DNA of 64,000 nt from the NCBI RefSeq assembly GCF_051014685.1, contig NW_027479026.1, forward strand, positions 211,960 through 275,959. Reading direction: 5' to 3'. The notes beneath the pieces were generated by a model. That model saw nothing but the letters and a program-made list of their open reading frames with translations, was not told the origin of the DNA and made no database searches. This stretch comes from Ptiloglossa arizonensis. Lineage: Eukaryota; Arthropoda; Insecta; Hymenoptera; Colletidae. This document shows, piece by piece, positions 1 to 13,266 of this stretch. A program made the translations under genes and the position numbers. Numbering within the stretch: the first letter of the stretch is position 1; the number at the start of each line of letters is the position of its first letter.

Positions 1-3000
1 TGCTGCTCCAAACGCTTAACCAGAATGGCCTAGGGAAAAAATAAACATACCGCTGTAATCGGGCGAGTTTCTACTTTCAGATGCAATAGGAATTTTTGGG
101 TTTGGTCAATCCGTTCGCGACATATGGGACTTTGAAGCTAAGAAATGGTTGAGAAGACAACAAATTTTTCGCAATTCTGCTGCTCCAAACGCTTAACCAG
201 AATGGGCTAGGGAAAAAATACACGTACCGTTGTAATCGGGCGAGTTTTTACTTTCACACGCAACAGGAATTTTTGGGTTAGGTCAATCCGTCCGCGAGAT
301 ATGGGAGTTTGAAGCCAAGAAATGGTTGAGAAGACAAAAGATTTTTCGCAATTCTGCTGCTCCAAACGCTTAACCAGAATGGCCTATGGAAAAAATACAC
401 ATACCGTTGTAATCGGGCGAGTTTCTACTTTCAGATGCGACAGGAATTTTTGGGTTAGGTCAATCCGTTCGCGAGATATGGGAGTTTGAAACCAAGAAAT
501 GGTTGAGAAGCCAAAAAATTTTTCGCAATTCTGCTGCTCCAAACGCTTAACCAGAATGGCCTAGGGAAAAAATACACATACCGCTGTAATCGGGCGAGTT
601 TCTACTTTCAGATGCAATAGGAATTTTTGGGTTAGGTCAATCCGTTCGCGAGATATGGGAGTTTGAAGCCAAGAAGTGGTTGAGAAGGCAACAAATTTTT
701 CGCACTTCTGCTGCTCCAAACGCTTAACCAGAATGGCCTAGGGAAAAAATACACATACCGCTGTAATCGGGCGAGTTTCTACTTTCAGATGCAATAGGAA
801 TTTTTGGGTTAGGTCAATCCGTTCGCGAGATATGGGACTTTGGAGCCAAGAAATGGTTGAGAAGGCAAAAAATTTTTCGCAATTCTGCTGCTCCAAACGC
901 TTAACCAGAATGGCCTAGGGAAAAAATACACATAGCGTTGTAATCGGGCGAGTTTCTACTTTCAGACGCAACAGGAATTTTTGGGTTAGGTCAATCCGTT
1001 CGCGAGATATGGGAGTTTGAAGCCAAGATGTGGTTGAGAAGGCAAAAAATTTTTCGCAATTCTGCTGCTCCAAACGCTTAACCAGAATGGCCTAGGGAAA
1101 AAATACACGTACCGTTGTCATCGGGCGAGTTTCTACTTTCACACGCAACAGGAATTTTTGGGTTAAGTCAATCCGTCCGCGAGATATGGGAGTTTGAAGC
1201 CAAGAAATGGTTGAGAAGACAAAAAATTTTTCGCAATTCTGCTGCTCCAAACGCTTAACCAGAATGGCCTATGGAAAAAATACACATACCGTTGTAATCG
1301 GGCGAGTTTCTACTTTCAGATGCAACAGGAATTTTTGGGTTAGGTCAATCCGTTCGCGAGATATGGCAGTTTGAAGCTAAGAAATGGTAGAGAAGGCAAA
1401 AAATTTTTCGCAATTCTGATGCTCCAAACGCTTAACCAGAATGGCCTAGGGAAAAAATACATATAGCGTTGTAATCGGGCGAGTTTCTACTTTCAGACGC
1501 AACAGGAATTTTTGGGTTAGGTCAATCCGTTCGCGAGATATGGGAGTTTGAAGCCAAGATGTGGTTGAGAAGGCAAAAAATTTTTCGCAATTCTGCTGCT
1601 CCAAACGCTTAACCAGAATGGCCTAGGGAAAAAATAAACATACCGCTGTAATCGGGCGAGTTTCTACTTTCAGATGCAATAGGAATTTTTGGGTTAGGTC
1701 AATCCGTTCGCGAGATATGGGAGTTTGAAGCCAAGAAATGGTTGAGAAGGCAACAAATTTTTCGCACTTCTGCTGCTCCAAACGCTTAACCAGAATGGCC
1801 TAGGGAAAAAATACACATACCGCTGTAATCGGGCGAGTTTCTACTTTCAGATGCAATAGGAATTTTTGAGTTAGGTCAATCCGTTCGCGAGATATGGGAC
1901 TTTGGAGCCAAGAAATGGTTGAGAAGGCAAAAAATTTTTCGCAATTCTGCTGCTCCAAACGCTTAACCAGAATGGCCTAGGGAAAAAATACACATAGCGT
2001 TGTAATCGGGCGAGTTTCTACTTTCAGACGCAACAGGAATTTTTGGGTTAGGTCAATCCGTTCGCGAGATATGGGAGTTTGAAGCCAAGATGTGGTTGAG
2101 AAGGCAAAAAATTTTTCGCAATTCTGCTGCTCCAAACGCTTAACCAGAATGGCCTAGGGAAAAAATACACGTACCGTTGTCATCGGGCGAGTTTCTACTT
2201 TCACACGCAACAGGAATTTTTGGGTTAGGTCAATCCGTCCGCGAGATATGGGAGTTTGAAGCCAAGAAATGGTTGAGAAGACAAAAGATTTTTCGCAATT
2301 CTGCTGCTCCAAACGCTTAACCAGAATGGCCTATGGAAAAAATACACATACCGTTGTAATCGGGCGAGTTTCTACTTTCAGATGCGACAGGAATTTTTGG
2401 GTTACGTCAATCCGTTCGCGAGATATGGGAGTTTGAAACCAAGAAATGGTTGAGAAGCCAAAAAATTTTTCGCAATTCTGCTGCTCCAAACGCTTAACCA
2501 GAATGGCCTAGGGAAAAAATACACATACCGCTGTAATCGGGCGAGTTTCTACTTTCAGATGCAATAGGAATTTTTGGGTTAGGTCAATCCGTTCGCGAGA
2601 TATGGGAGTTTGAAGCCAAGAAATGGTTGAGAAGGCAACAAATTTTTCGCACTTCTGCTGCTCCAAACGCTTAACCAGAATGGCCTAGGGAAAAAATACA
2701 CATACCGCTGTAATCGGGCGAGTTTCTACTTTCAGATGCAATAGGAATTTTTGGGTTAGGTCAATCCGTTCGCGAGATATGGGACTTTGGAGCCAAGAAA
2801 TGGTTGAGAAGGCAAAAAATTTTTCGCAATTCTGCTGCTCCAAACGCTTAACCAGAATGGCCTAGGGAAAAAATACACATAGCGTTGTAATCGGGCGAGT
2901 TTCTACTTTCAGACGCAACAGGAATTTTTGGGTTAGGTCAATCCGTTCGCGAGATATGGGAGTTTGAAGCCAAGATGTGGTTGAGAAGGCAAAAAATTTT

Positions 3001-3540
3001 TCGCACTTCTGCTGCTCCAAACGCTTAACCAGAATGGCCTAGGGAAAAAATACACATACCGTTGTAATCGGGCGAGTTTCTACTTTCAGATGCAACAGGA
3101 ATTTTTGGGTTAGGTCAATCCGTTCGCGAGATATGGCAGTTTGAAGCTAAGAAATGGTAGAGAAGGCAAAAAATTTTTCGCAATTCTGATGCTCCAAACG
3201 CTTAACCAGAATGGCCTAGGGAAAAAATACATATAGCGTTGTAATCGGGCGAGTTTCTACTTTCAGACGCAACAGGAATTTTTGGGTTAGGTAAATCCGT
3301 TCGCGAGATATGGGAGTTTGAAGCCAAGATGTGGTTGAGAAGGCAAAAAATTTTTCGCAATTCTGCTGCTCCAAACGCTTAACCAGAATGGCCTAGGGAA
3401 AAAATACACATAGCGTTGTAATCGGGCGAGTTTCTACTTTCAGACGCAACAGGAATTTTTGGGTTAGGTCAATCCGTTCGCGAGATATGGGAGTTTGAAG
3501 CCAAGAAATGGTTGAGAAGGCAAAAAATTGTTCGCTATTC
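1..3540 (+). repeat. Satellite block A: irregular 6/10/11-monomer HOR
   Basis: Twenty monomers of exactly 177 bp. A three-monomer set (CGCTG type with CGCACTTC end; GGGACTTTGGAGCC type; TAGCGTTG plus AAGATGTGG type) occurs at 532-1062, 1594-2124 and 2479-3009. Monomers from 355 recur from 2302 (1947 bp, 11 monomers). The TATGGCAG/GGTAG monomer at 1240 recurs at 3010 (1770 bp, 10 monomers). The HOR period is therefore not fixed, as expected when unequal exchange happens in different registers. The first six monomers (1-1062) resemble 15918-16979. No gene is seen here. Confidence 0.88.
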
Positions 3541-4471
3541 TGCTGCTTCAAACGCTTGACCAGAATGGCCTAGGGAAAGAATACACATACCGTTGTAATC
3601 GGGCGAGTTTCTTCTTTCAGATGCAACAGGAATTTTTGGGTTAGGTCAATCCGTTCGCGAGATATGGGAGTTTGAAGCCAAGAAATGGTTGAGAAGGCAA
3701 AAAATCATTCGCTATTCTGCTGCTTCAAACGCTTAACCAGAATGGCCTAGGGAAAAAATACACATACCGTTGTAATCGGGCGAGTTTCTTCTTTCAGATG
3801 CAACAGGAATTTTTGGGTTAGGTCAATCCGTTCGCGAGATATGGGAGTTTGAAGCTAAGAAATGGTAAAGAAGACAACAAATTGTTCGCACTACTGCTGC
3901 TCCAAACGCTTAACTAGAATGGCCTAGGGAAAAAATACACATACCGTTGTAATCGGGCGAGTTTCTACTTTCAGACGCAACAGGAACTTTTGGGTTAGGT
4001 CAATCCGTTCGCGTGATATGGGAGTTTGAAGCCAAGAAATGGTTGAGAAGGCAAAAAATTTTTCGCAATTCTGCTGCTCCAAACGCTTAACCAGAATGGC
4101 CTAGGGAAAAAATGCACATACCGTTGTAATCGGCGAGTTTCTACTTTCAGGTGCAACAGGAATTTTTGGGTTAGGTCAATCCGTTCGCGATATATGGGAG
4201 TTTGAAGCCAAGAAATGGTTGAGAAGGCAAAAAATTTTTCGCAATTCTGCTGCTCCAAACGTTTAACCAGAATTGCCTAGGGAAAAAATACACATACCCC
4301 TGTAATCGGGCGAGTTTCTACTTTCAGATGCAATAGGAATTTTTGGGTTAGGTCAATCCGTTTGCGAGATATGGGAGTTTGAAGCCAAGAAATGGTTGAG
4401 AAGGTAAAACATTTTTTGCAATTCTGCTGCTCCAAACGCTTAACCAGAATGCCCTAGGGAAAAAATAGGCA

Positions 4472-4488
4472 TATCGTTGTAATCGGGC
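4472..4488 (+). other. CENP-B-box-like site, 8 of 9 essential bases
   Basis: The 17-mer TATCGTTGTAATCGGGC lies in a type-e monomer. Compared with the mammalian CENP-B box YTTCGTTGGAARCGGGA it matches 13 of 17 positions. Against the essential core NTTCGNNNNANNCGGGN it misses only the first T (A here). It is the first clear 8/9 form in the window. Whether any protein binds it is unknown. Confidence 0.5.
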
Positions 4489-5839
4489 GAGTTTCTACTT
4501 TCAGATGCAATAGGAATTTTTGGGTTACGTCAATCCGTTCGCGAGATTTGCGAGTTTGAAGCTAAGAAATGGTTGAGAAGGCAAAAAATTTTTCGCAATT
4601 CTGCTGCTCCAAACGCTTAACCAGAATGGCCTAGGGAAAAAATACACATACCTTTATAATCGGGCGAGTTTCTACTTTCAGATGCAATAGAAATTTTTGG
4701 GTTAGGTCAACCCGTTCGCGAGATTTGGGAGTTTGAGGACAAGAAATGGTTGAGAAGGCAAAAATTTTTTCGCATTTCTGCTGCTCCAAACGCATAACCA
4801 GAATGGCCTAGGGAAAAAATACACATACCGTTGTAATGGGGCGAGTTTCTACTTTCAGATGCAATAGGAATTTTTAGGTTAGGTCAATCCGTTCGCGAGA
4901 TATGGGAGTTTAAAACGAAGAAATGGTTGAGAAGGCAAAAAATTATTCGCTATTCTGCTGCTCCAAACGCTTAACCAGAATGGCCTAGGGAAAAAATACA
5001 CATACCGTTGTAATCGGGCGAGTTTCTTCTTTCAGATGCAACAGGAATTTTTGGGTTAGGTCAATCCGTTCGCGAGATATGGGAGTTTGAAGCTAAGAAA
5101 TGGTAAAGAAGACAACAAATTGTTCGCACTACTGCTGCTCCAAACGCTTAACTAGAAAGGCCTAGGGAAAAAATACACATACCGTTGTAATCGGGCGAGT
5201 TTCTACTTTCAGACGCAACAGGAACTTTTGGGTTAGGTCAATCCGTTCGCGTGATATGGGAGTTTGAAGCCAAGAAATGGTTGAGAAGGCAAAAAATTTT
5301 TCGCAATTCTGCTGCTCCAAACGCTTAACCAGAATGGCCTAGGGAAAAAGTACACATACCGTTGTAATCGGCGAGCTTCTACTTTCAGGTGCAACAGGAA
5401 TTTTTGGGTTAGGTCAATCCGTTCGCGATATATGGGAGTTTGAAGCCAAGAAATGGTTGAGAAGGCAAAAAATTTTTCGCAATTCTGCTGCTCCAAACGC
5501 TTAACCAGAATTGCCTAGGGAAAAAATACACATACCGCTGTAATCGGGCGAGTTTCTACTTTCAGATGCAATAGGAATTTTTGGGTTAGGTCAATCCGTT
5601 CGCGAGATATGGGAGTTTGAAGCCAAGAAATGGTTGAGAAGGTAAAACATTTTTTGCAATTCTGCTGCTCCAAACGCTTAACCAGAATGCCCTAGGGAAA
5701 AAATACGCACATCGTTGTAATCGGGCGAGTTTCTACTTTCAGATGCAACAGGAATTTTTGGGTTAGGTCAATCCGTTCGCGACATATGGGAGTTTGAAGC
5801 CAAGAAATGGTTGAGAAGGCAAAAAATTATTCGCTATTC

Positions 5840-7608
5840 TGCTGCTTCAAACGCTTAACCAGAATGTCCTAGGGAAAAAATACACATACCGTTGTAATCG
5901 GGCGAGTTTCTTCTTTCAGATGCAACAGGAATTTTTGCGTTAGGTCAATCCGTTCGCGAGATATGGGAGTTTGAAGCTAAGAAATGGTAAAGAAGACAAC
6001 AAATTGTTCGCACTACTCCTGCTCCAAACGCTTAACTAGAATGGCCTAGGGAAAAAATACACATACCGTTGTAATCGGGCGAGTTTCTACTTTCAGACGC
6101 AACAGGAACTTTTGGGTTAGGTCAATCCGTTCGCGTGATATGGGAGTTTGAAGCCAAGAAATGGTTGAGAAGGCAAAAAATTTTTCGCAATTCTGCTGCT
6201 CCAAACGCTTAACCAGAATGGCCTAGGGAAAAAATACACATACCGTTGTAATCGGCGAGTTTCTACTTTCAGGTGCAACAGGAATTTTTGGGTTAGGTCA
6301 ATCCGTTCGCGATATATGGGAGTTTGAAGCCAAGAAATGGTTGAGAAGGCAAAAAATTTTTCGCAATTCTGCTGCTCCAAACGCTTAACCAGAATGGCCT
6401 AGGGAAAAAATACACATACCTTTATAATCGGGCGAGTTTCTACTTTCAGATGCAATAGAAATTTTTGGGTTAGGTCAACCCGTTTGCGAGATTTGGGAGT
6501 TTGAGGACAAGAAATGGTTGAGAAGGCAAAAATTTTTTCGCATTTCTGCTGCTCCAAACGCATAACCAGAATGGCCTAGGGAAAAAATACACATACCGTT
6601 GTAATGGGGCGAGTTTCTACTTTCAGATGCAATAGGAATTTTTAGGTTAGGTCAATCCGTTCGCGAGATATGGGAGTTTGAAGCGAAGAAATGGTTGAGA
6701 AGGCAAAAAATTATTCGCTATTCTGCTGCTCCAAACGCTTAACCAGAATGGCCTAGGGAAAAAATACACATACCGTTGTAATCGGGCGAGTTTCTTCTTT
6801 CAGATGCAACAGGAATTTTTGGGTTAGGTCAATCCGTTCGCGAGATATGGGAGTTTGAAGCTAAGAAATGGTAAAGAAGACAACAAATTGTTCGCACTAC
6901 TGCTGCTCCAAACGCTTAACTAGAAAGGCCTAGGGAAAAAATACACATACCGTTGTAATCGGGCCGAGTTTCTACTTTCAGACGCAACAGGAACTTTTGG
7001 GTTAGGTCAATCCGTTCGCGTGATATGGGAGTTTGAAGCCAAGAAATGGTTGAGAAGGCAAAAAATTTTTCGCAATTCTGCTGCTCCAAACGCTTAACCA
7101 GAATGGCCTAGGGAAAAAATACACATACCGTTGTAATCGGCGAGCTTCTACTTTCAGGTGCAACAGGAATTTTTGGGTTAGGTCAATCCGTTCGCGATAT
7201 ATGGGAGTTTGAAGCCAAGAAATGGTTGAGAAGGCAAAAAATTTTTCGCAATTCTGCTGCTCCAAACGCTTAACCAGAATGGCCTAGGGAAAAAATACAC
7301 ATACCTTTATAATCGGGCGAGTTTCTACTTTCAGATGCAATAGAAATTTTTGGGTTAGGTCAACCCGTTTGCGAGATTTGGGAGTTTGAGGACAAGAAAT
7401 GGTTGAGAAGGCAAAAATTTTTTCGCATTTCTGCTGCTCCAAACGCATAACCAGAATGGCCTAGGGAAAAAATACACATACCGTTGTAATGGGGCGAGTT
7501 TCTACTTTCAGATGCAATAGGAATTTTTAGGTTAGGTCAATCCGTTCGCGAGATATGGGAGTTTGAAGCGAAGAAATGGTTGAGAAGGCAAAAAATTATT
7601 CGCTATTC
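5840..7608 (+). repeat. Tandem 5-monomer HOR (abcfg), two copies of 884/885 bp
   Basis: Type-a monomers start at 5840, 6724 and 7609, enclosing two consecutive abcfg units. The second unit is 1 bp longer because of a GGGCCGAG insertion near 6964. Both carry the same diagnostic ACCTTTATAATC (f) and AATGGGGCG (g) monomers. The unit lacks types d and e present in the flanking units, so it looks like a d-e deletion derivative that was then duplicated. The order of those two events is inference. Confidence 0.88.
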
Positions 7609-8139
7609 TGCTGCTCCAAACGCTTAACCAGAATGGCCTAGGGAAAAAATACACATACCGTTGTAATCGGGCGAGTTTCTTCTTTCAGATGCAACAGGAA
7701 TTTTTGGGTTAGGTCAATCCGTTCGCGAGATATGGGAGTTTGAAGCTAAGAAATGGTAAAGAAGACAACAAATTGTTCGCACTACTGCTGCTCCAAACGC
7801 TTAACTAGAAAGGCCTAGGGAAAAAATACACATACCGTTGTAATCGGGCGACTTTCTACTTTCAGACGCAACAGGAATTTTTGGGTTAGGTCAATCCGTT
7901 CGCGAGATATGGGAGTTTGAAGCCAAGAAATGGTTGAGAAGGTAAAACATTTTTTGCAATTCTGCTGCTCCAAACGCTTAACCAGAATGCCCTAGGGAAA
8001 AAATACGCATATCGTTGTAATCGGGCGAGTTTCTACTTTCAGATGCAACAGGAATTTTTGGGTTAGGTCAATCCGTTCGCGAGATATGGGAGTTTGAAGC
8101 CAAGAAATGGTTGAGAAGGCAAAAAATTATTCGCTATTC

Positions 8140-10084
8140 TGCTGCTTCAAACGCTTAACCAGAATGGCCTAGGGAAAAAATACACATACCGTTGTAATCG
8201 GGCGAGTTTCTTCTTTCAGATGCAACAGGAATTTTTGCGTTAGGTCAATCCGTTCGCGAGATATGGGAGTTTGAAGCTAAGAAATGGTAAAGAAGACAAC
8301 AAATTGTTCGCACTACTGCTGCTCCAAACGCTTAACTAGAATGGCCTAGGGAAAAAATACACATACCGTTGTAATCGGGCGAGTTTCTACTTTCAGACGC
8401 AACAGGAACTTTTGGGTTAGGTCAATCCGTTCGCGTGATATGGGAGTTTGAAGCCAAGAAATGGTTGAGAAGGCAAAAAATTTTTCGCAATTCTGCTGCT
8501 CCAAACGCTTAACCAGAATGGCCTAGGGAAAAAATACACATATCGTTGTAATCGGCGAGTTTCTACTTTCAGGTGCAATAGGAATTTTTGGGTTAGGTCA
8601 ATCCGTTCGCGATATATGGGAGTTTGAAGCCAAGAAATGGTTGAGAAGGCAAAAAATTTTTCGCAATTCTGCTGCTCCAAACGCTTAACCAGAATTGCCT
8701 AGGGAAAAAATACACATACCCCTGTAATCGGGCGAGTTTCTACTTTCAGATGCAAGAGGAATTTTTGGGTTAGGTCAATCCGTTCGCGAGATATGGGAGT
8801 TTGAAGCCAAGAAATGGTTGAGAAGGTAAAACATTTTTTGCAATTCTGCTGCTCCAAACGCTTAACCAGAATGCCCTAGGGAAAAAATAAGCATATCGTT
8901 GTAATCGGGCGAGTTTCTACTTTCAGATGCAATAGGAATTTTTGGGTTACGTCAATCCGTTCGCGAGATTTGGGAGTTTGAAGCTAAGAAATGGTTGAGA
9001 AGGCAAAAAATTTTTCGCAATTCTGCTGCTCCAAACGCTTAACCAGAATGGCCTAGGGAAAAAATACACATACCTTTATAATCGGGCGAGTTTCTACTTT
9101 CAGATGCAATAGAAATTTTTGGGTTAGGTCAACCCGTTCGCGAGATTTGGGAGTTTGAGGACAAGAAATGGTTGAGAAGGCAAAAATTTTTTCGCATTTC
9201 TGCTGCTCCAAACGCATAACCAGAATGGCCTAGGGAAAAAATACACATACCGTTGTAATGGGGCGAGTTTCTACTTTCAGATGCAATAGGAATTTTTGGG
9301 TTAGGTCAATCCGTTCGCGAGATATGGGAGTTTGAAGCGAAGAAATGGTTGAGAAGACAATAAATTTTTCGCACTACTGCTGCTCCAAACGCTTAACTAG
9401 AAAGGCCTAGGGAAAAAATACACATACCGTTGTAATCGGGCGAGATTCTACTTTCAGACGCAACAGGAACTTTTGGGTTAGGTCAATCCGTTCGCGTGAT
9501 ATGGGAGTTTGAAGCCAAGAAATGGTTGAGAAGGCAAAAAATTTTTCGCAATTCTGCTGCTCCAAACGCTTAACCAGAATGGCCTAGGGAAAAAATACAC
9601 ATACCGTTGTAATCGGCGAGTTTCTACTTTCAGGTGCAACAGGAATTTTTGGGTTAGGTCAATCCGTTCGCGATATATGGGAGTTTGAAGCCAAGAAATG
9701 GTTGAGAAGGCAAAAAATTTTTCGCAATTCTGCTGCTCCAAACGCTTAACCAGAATTGCCTAGGGAAAAAATACACATACCGCTGTAATCGGGCGAGTTT
9801 CTACTTTCAGATGCAATAGGAATTTTTGGGTTAGGTCAATCCGTTCGCGAGATATGGGAGTTTGAAGCCAAGAAATGGTTGAGAAGGTAAAACATTTTTT
9901 GCAATTCTGCTGCTCCAAACGCTTAACCAGAATGCCCTAGGGAAAAAATACGCATATCGTTGTAATCGGGCGAGTTTCTACTTTCAGATGCAACAGGAAT
10001 TTTTGGGTTAGGTCAATCCGTTCGCGAGATATGGGAGTTTGAAGCCAAGAAATGGTTGAGAAGGCAAAAAATTATTCGCTATTC
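8140..10084 (+). repeat. 11-monomer HOR (1945 bp), copy 1
   Basis: The unit order is a b c d e f g' b c d e'. It starts with a type-a monomer at 8140 and the next identical register begins at 10085, exactly 1945 bp later (11 x 177 minus two 176-bp type-c monomers). Copies 1 and 2 look nearly identical by eye. One difference is CAGGTGCAATAGG near 8573 against CAGGTGCAACAGG near 10518. Confidence 0.9.
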
Positions 10085-12029
10085 TGCTGCTTCAAACGCT
10101 TAACCAGAATGGCCTAGGGAAAAAATACACATACCGTTGTAATCGGGCGAGTTTCTTCTTTCAGATGCAACAGGAATTTTTGGGTTAGGTCAATCCGTTC
10201 GCGAGATATGGGAGTTTGAAGCTAAGAAATGGTAAAGAAGACAACAAATTGTTCGCACTACTGCTGCTCCAAACGCTTAACTAGAATGGCCTAGGGAAAA
10301 AATACACATACCGTTGTAATCGGGCGAGTTTCTACTTTCAGACGCAACAGGAACTTTTGGGTTAGGTCAATCCGTTCGCGTGATATGGGAGTTTGAAGCC
10401 AAGAAATGGTTGAGAAGGCAAAAAATTTTTCGCAATTCTGCTGCTCCAAACGCTTAACCAGAATGGCCTAGGGAAAAAATACACATATCGTTGTAATCGG
10501 CGAGTTTCTACTTTCAGGTGCAACAGGAATTTTTGGGTTAGGTCAATCCGTTCGCGATATATGGGAGTTTGAAGCCAAGAAATGGTTGAGAAGGCAAAAA
10601 ATTTTTCGCAATTCTGCTGCTCCAAACGCTTAACCAGAATTGCCTAGGGAAAAAATACACATACCCCTGTAATCGGGCGAGTTTCTACTTTCAGATGCAA
10701 GAGGAATTTTTGGGTTAGGTCAATCCGTTCGCGAGATATGGGAGTTTGAAGCCAAGAAATGGTTGAGAAGGTAAAACATTTTTTGCAATTCTGCTGCTCC
10801 AAACGCTTAACCAGAATGCCCTAGGGAAAAAATAAGCATATCGTTGTAATCGGGCGAGTTTCTACTTTCAGATGCAATAGGAATTTTTGGGTTACGTCAA
10901 TCCGTTCGCGAGATTTGGGAGTTTGAAGCTAAGAAATGGTTGAGAAGGCAAAAAATTTTTCGCAATTCTGCTGCTCCAAACGCTTAACCAGAATGGCCTA
11001 GGGAAAAAATACACATACCTTTATAATCGGGCGAGTTTCTACTTTCAGATGCAATAGAAATTTTTGGGTTAGGTCAACCCGTTCGCGAGATTTGGGAGTT
11101 TGAGGACAAGAAATGGTTGAGAAGGCAAAAATTTTTTCGCATTTCTGCTGCTCCAAACGCATAACCAGAATGGCCTAGGGAAAAAATACACATACCGTTG
11201 TAATGGGGCGAGTTTCTACTTTCAGATGCAATAGGAATTTTTGGGTTAGGTCAATCCGTTCGCGAGATATGGGAGTTTGAAGCGAAGAAATGGTTGAGAA
11301 GACAATAAATTTTTCGCACTACTGCTGCTCCAAACGCTTAACTAGAAAGGCCTAGGGAAAAAATACACATACCGTTGTAATCGGGCGAGATTCTACTTTC
11401 AGACGCAACAGGAACTTTTGGGTTAGGTCAATCCGTTCGCGTGATATGGGAGTTTGAAGCCAAGAAATGGTTGAGAAGGCAAAAAATTTTTCGCAATTCT
11501 GCTGCTCCAAACGCTTAACCAGAATGGCCTAGGGAAAAAATACACATACCGTTGTAATCGGCGAGTTTCTACTTTCAGGTGCAACAGGAATTTTTGGGTT
11601 AGGTCAATCCGTTCGCGATATATGGGAGTTTGAAGCCAAGAAATGGTTGAGAAGGCAAAAAATTTTTCGCAATTCTGCTGCTCCAAACGCTTAACCAGAA
11701 TTGCCTAGGGAAAAAATACACATACCGCTGTAATCGGGCGAGTTTCTACTTTCAGATGCAATAGGAATTTTTGGGTTAGGTCAATCCGTTCGCGAGATAT
11801 GGGAGTTTGAAGCCAAGAAATGGTTGAGAAGGTAAAACATTTTTTGCAATTCTGCTGCTCCAAACGCTTAACCAGAATGCCCTAGGGAAAAAATACGCAT
11901 ATCGTTGTAATCGGGCGAGTTTCTACTTTCAGATGCAACAGGAATTTTTGGGTTAGGTCAATCCGTTCGCGAGATATGGGAGTTTGAAGCCAAGAAATGG
12001 TTGAGAAGGCAAAAAATTATTCGCTATTC
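10085..12029 (+). repeat. 11-monomer HOR (1945 bp), copy 2
   Basis: This copy has the same monomer order as the unit starting at 8140. The next register begins at 12030, again 1945 bp later. The exact equality of the two periods and the shared subtype order show a recent tandem duplication of the whole 11-monomer unit. Confidence 0.9.
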
Positions 12030-13266
12030 TGCTGCTTCAAACGCTTAACCAGAATGGCCTAGGGAAAAAATACACATACCGTTGTAATCGGGCGAGTTTC
12101 TTCTTTCAGATGCAACAGGAATTTTTGCGTTAGGTCAATCCGTTCGCGAGATATGGGAGTTTGAAGCTAAGAAATGGTAAAGAAGACAACAAATTGTTCG
12201 CACTACTGCTGCTCCAAACGCTTAACTAGAATGGCCTAGGGAAAAAATACACATACCGTTGTAATCGGGCGAGTTTCTACTTTCAGACGCAACAGGAACT
12301 TTTGGGTTAGGTCAATCCGTTCGCGTGATATGGGAGTTTGAAGCCAAGAAATGGTTGAGAAGGCAAAAAATTTTTCGCAATTCTGCTGCTCCAAACGCTT
12401 AACCAGAATGGCCTAGGGAAAAAATACACATATCGTTGTAATCGGCGAGTTTCTACTTTCAGGTGCAACAGGAATTTTTGGGTTAGGTCAATCCGTTCGC
12501 GATATATGGGAGTTTGAAGCCAAGAAATGGTTGAGAAGGCAAAAAATTTTTCGCAATTCTGCTGCTCCAAACGCTTAACCAGAATTGCCTAGGGAAAAAA
12601 TACACATACCCCTGTAATCGGGCGAGTTTCTACTTTCAGATGCAAGAGGAATTTTTGGGTTAGGTCAATCCGTTCGCGAGATATGGGAGTTTGAAGCCAA
12701 GAAATGGTTGAGAAGTAAAACATTTTTTGCAATTCTGCTGCTCCAAACGCTTAACCAGAATGCCCTAGGGAAAAAATAAGCATATCGTTGTAATCGGGCG
12801 AGTTTCTACTTTCAGATGCAATAGGAATTTTTGGGTTACGTCAATCCGTTCGCGAGATTTGGGAGTTTGAAGCTAAGAAATGGTTGAGAAGGCAAAAAAT
12901 TTTTCGCAATTCTGCTGCTCCAAACGCTTAACCAGAATGGCCTAGGGAAAAAATACACATACCTTTATAATCGGGCGAGTTTCTACTTTCAGATGCAATA
13001 GAAATTTTTGGGTTAGGTCAACCCGTTCGCGAGATTTGGGAGTTTGAGGACAAGAAATGGTTGAGAAGGCAAAAATTTTTTCGCATTTCTGCTGCTCCAA
13101 ACGCATAACCAGAATGGCCTAGGGAAAAAATACGCATATCGTTGTAATCGGGCGAGTTTCTACTTTCAGATGCAACAGGAATTTTTGGGTTAGGTCAATC
13201 CGTTCGCGAGATATGGGAGTTTGAAGCCAAGAAATGGTTGAGAAGGCAAAAAATTATTCGCTATTC
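12030..13266 (+). repeat. 11-monomer HOR, copy 3, lacking four monomers
   Basis: The copy follows a b c d e f and then a chimeric monomer (13090-13266) that starts as type g (CGCATAACC) and continues as type e' (TACGCATATCG, GATGCAACAGG). The next type a follows at 13267. Monomers g', b, c and d are thus missing relative to copies 1 and 2, leaving 7 of 11. Its 1237 bp fits 7 x 177 minus the type-c deletion and a -G near 12715. Confidence 0.86.
13137..13153 (+). other. CENP-B-box-like site, 8 of 9 essential bases
   Basis: Same 17-mer as in type-e monomers, here in the chimeric g/e' monomer. It matches 13 of 17 positions of the mammalian box and 8 of the 9 essential bases. The type recurs with each e or e' monomer, for example near 7.99, 9.95 and 11.9 kb. 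Confidence 0.5.

Noticed and set aside
3995..4258. Recurrent 87-codon minus-strand frame (also at 5233, 6117, 7002, 8417, 9478 and many later positions)
   Set aside because: It spans one 176-bp type-c monomer and parts of its neighbours. It starts and stops at satellite-fixed codons, is frameshifted by the type-c deletion, and recurs only because the HOR recurs. There are no gene signals.
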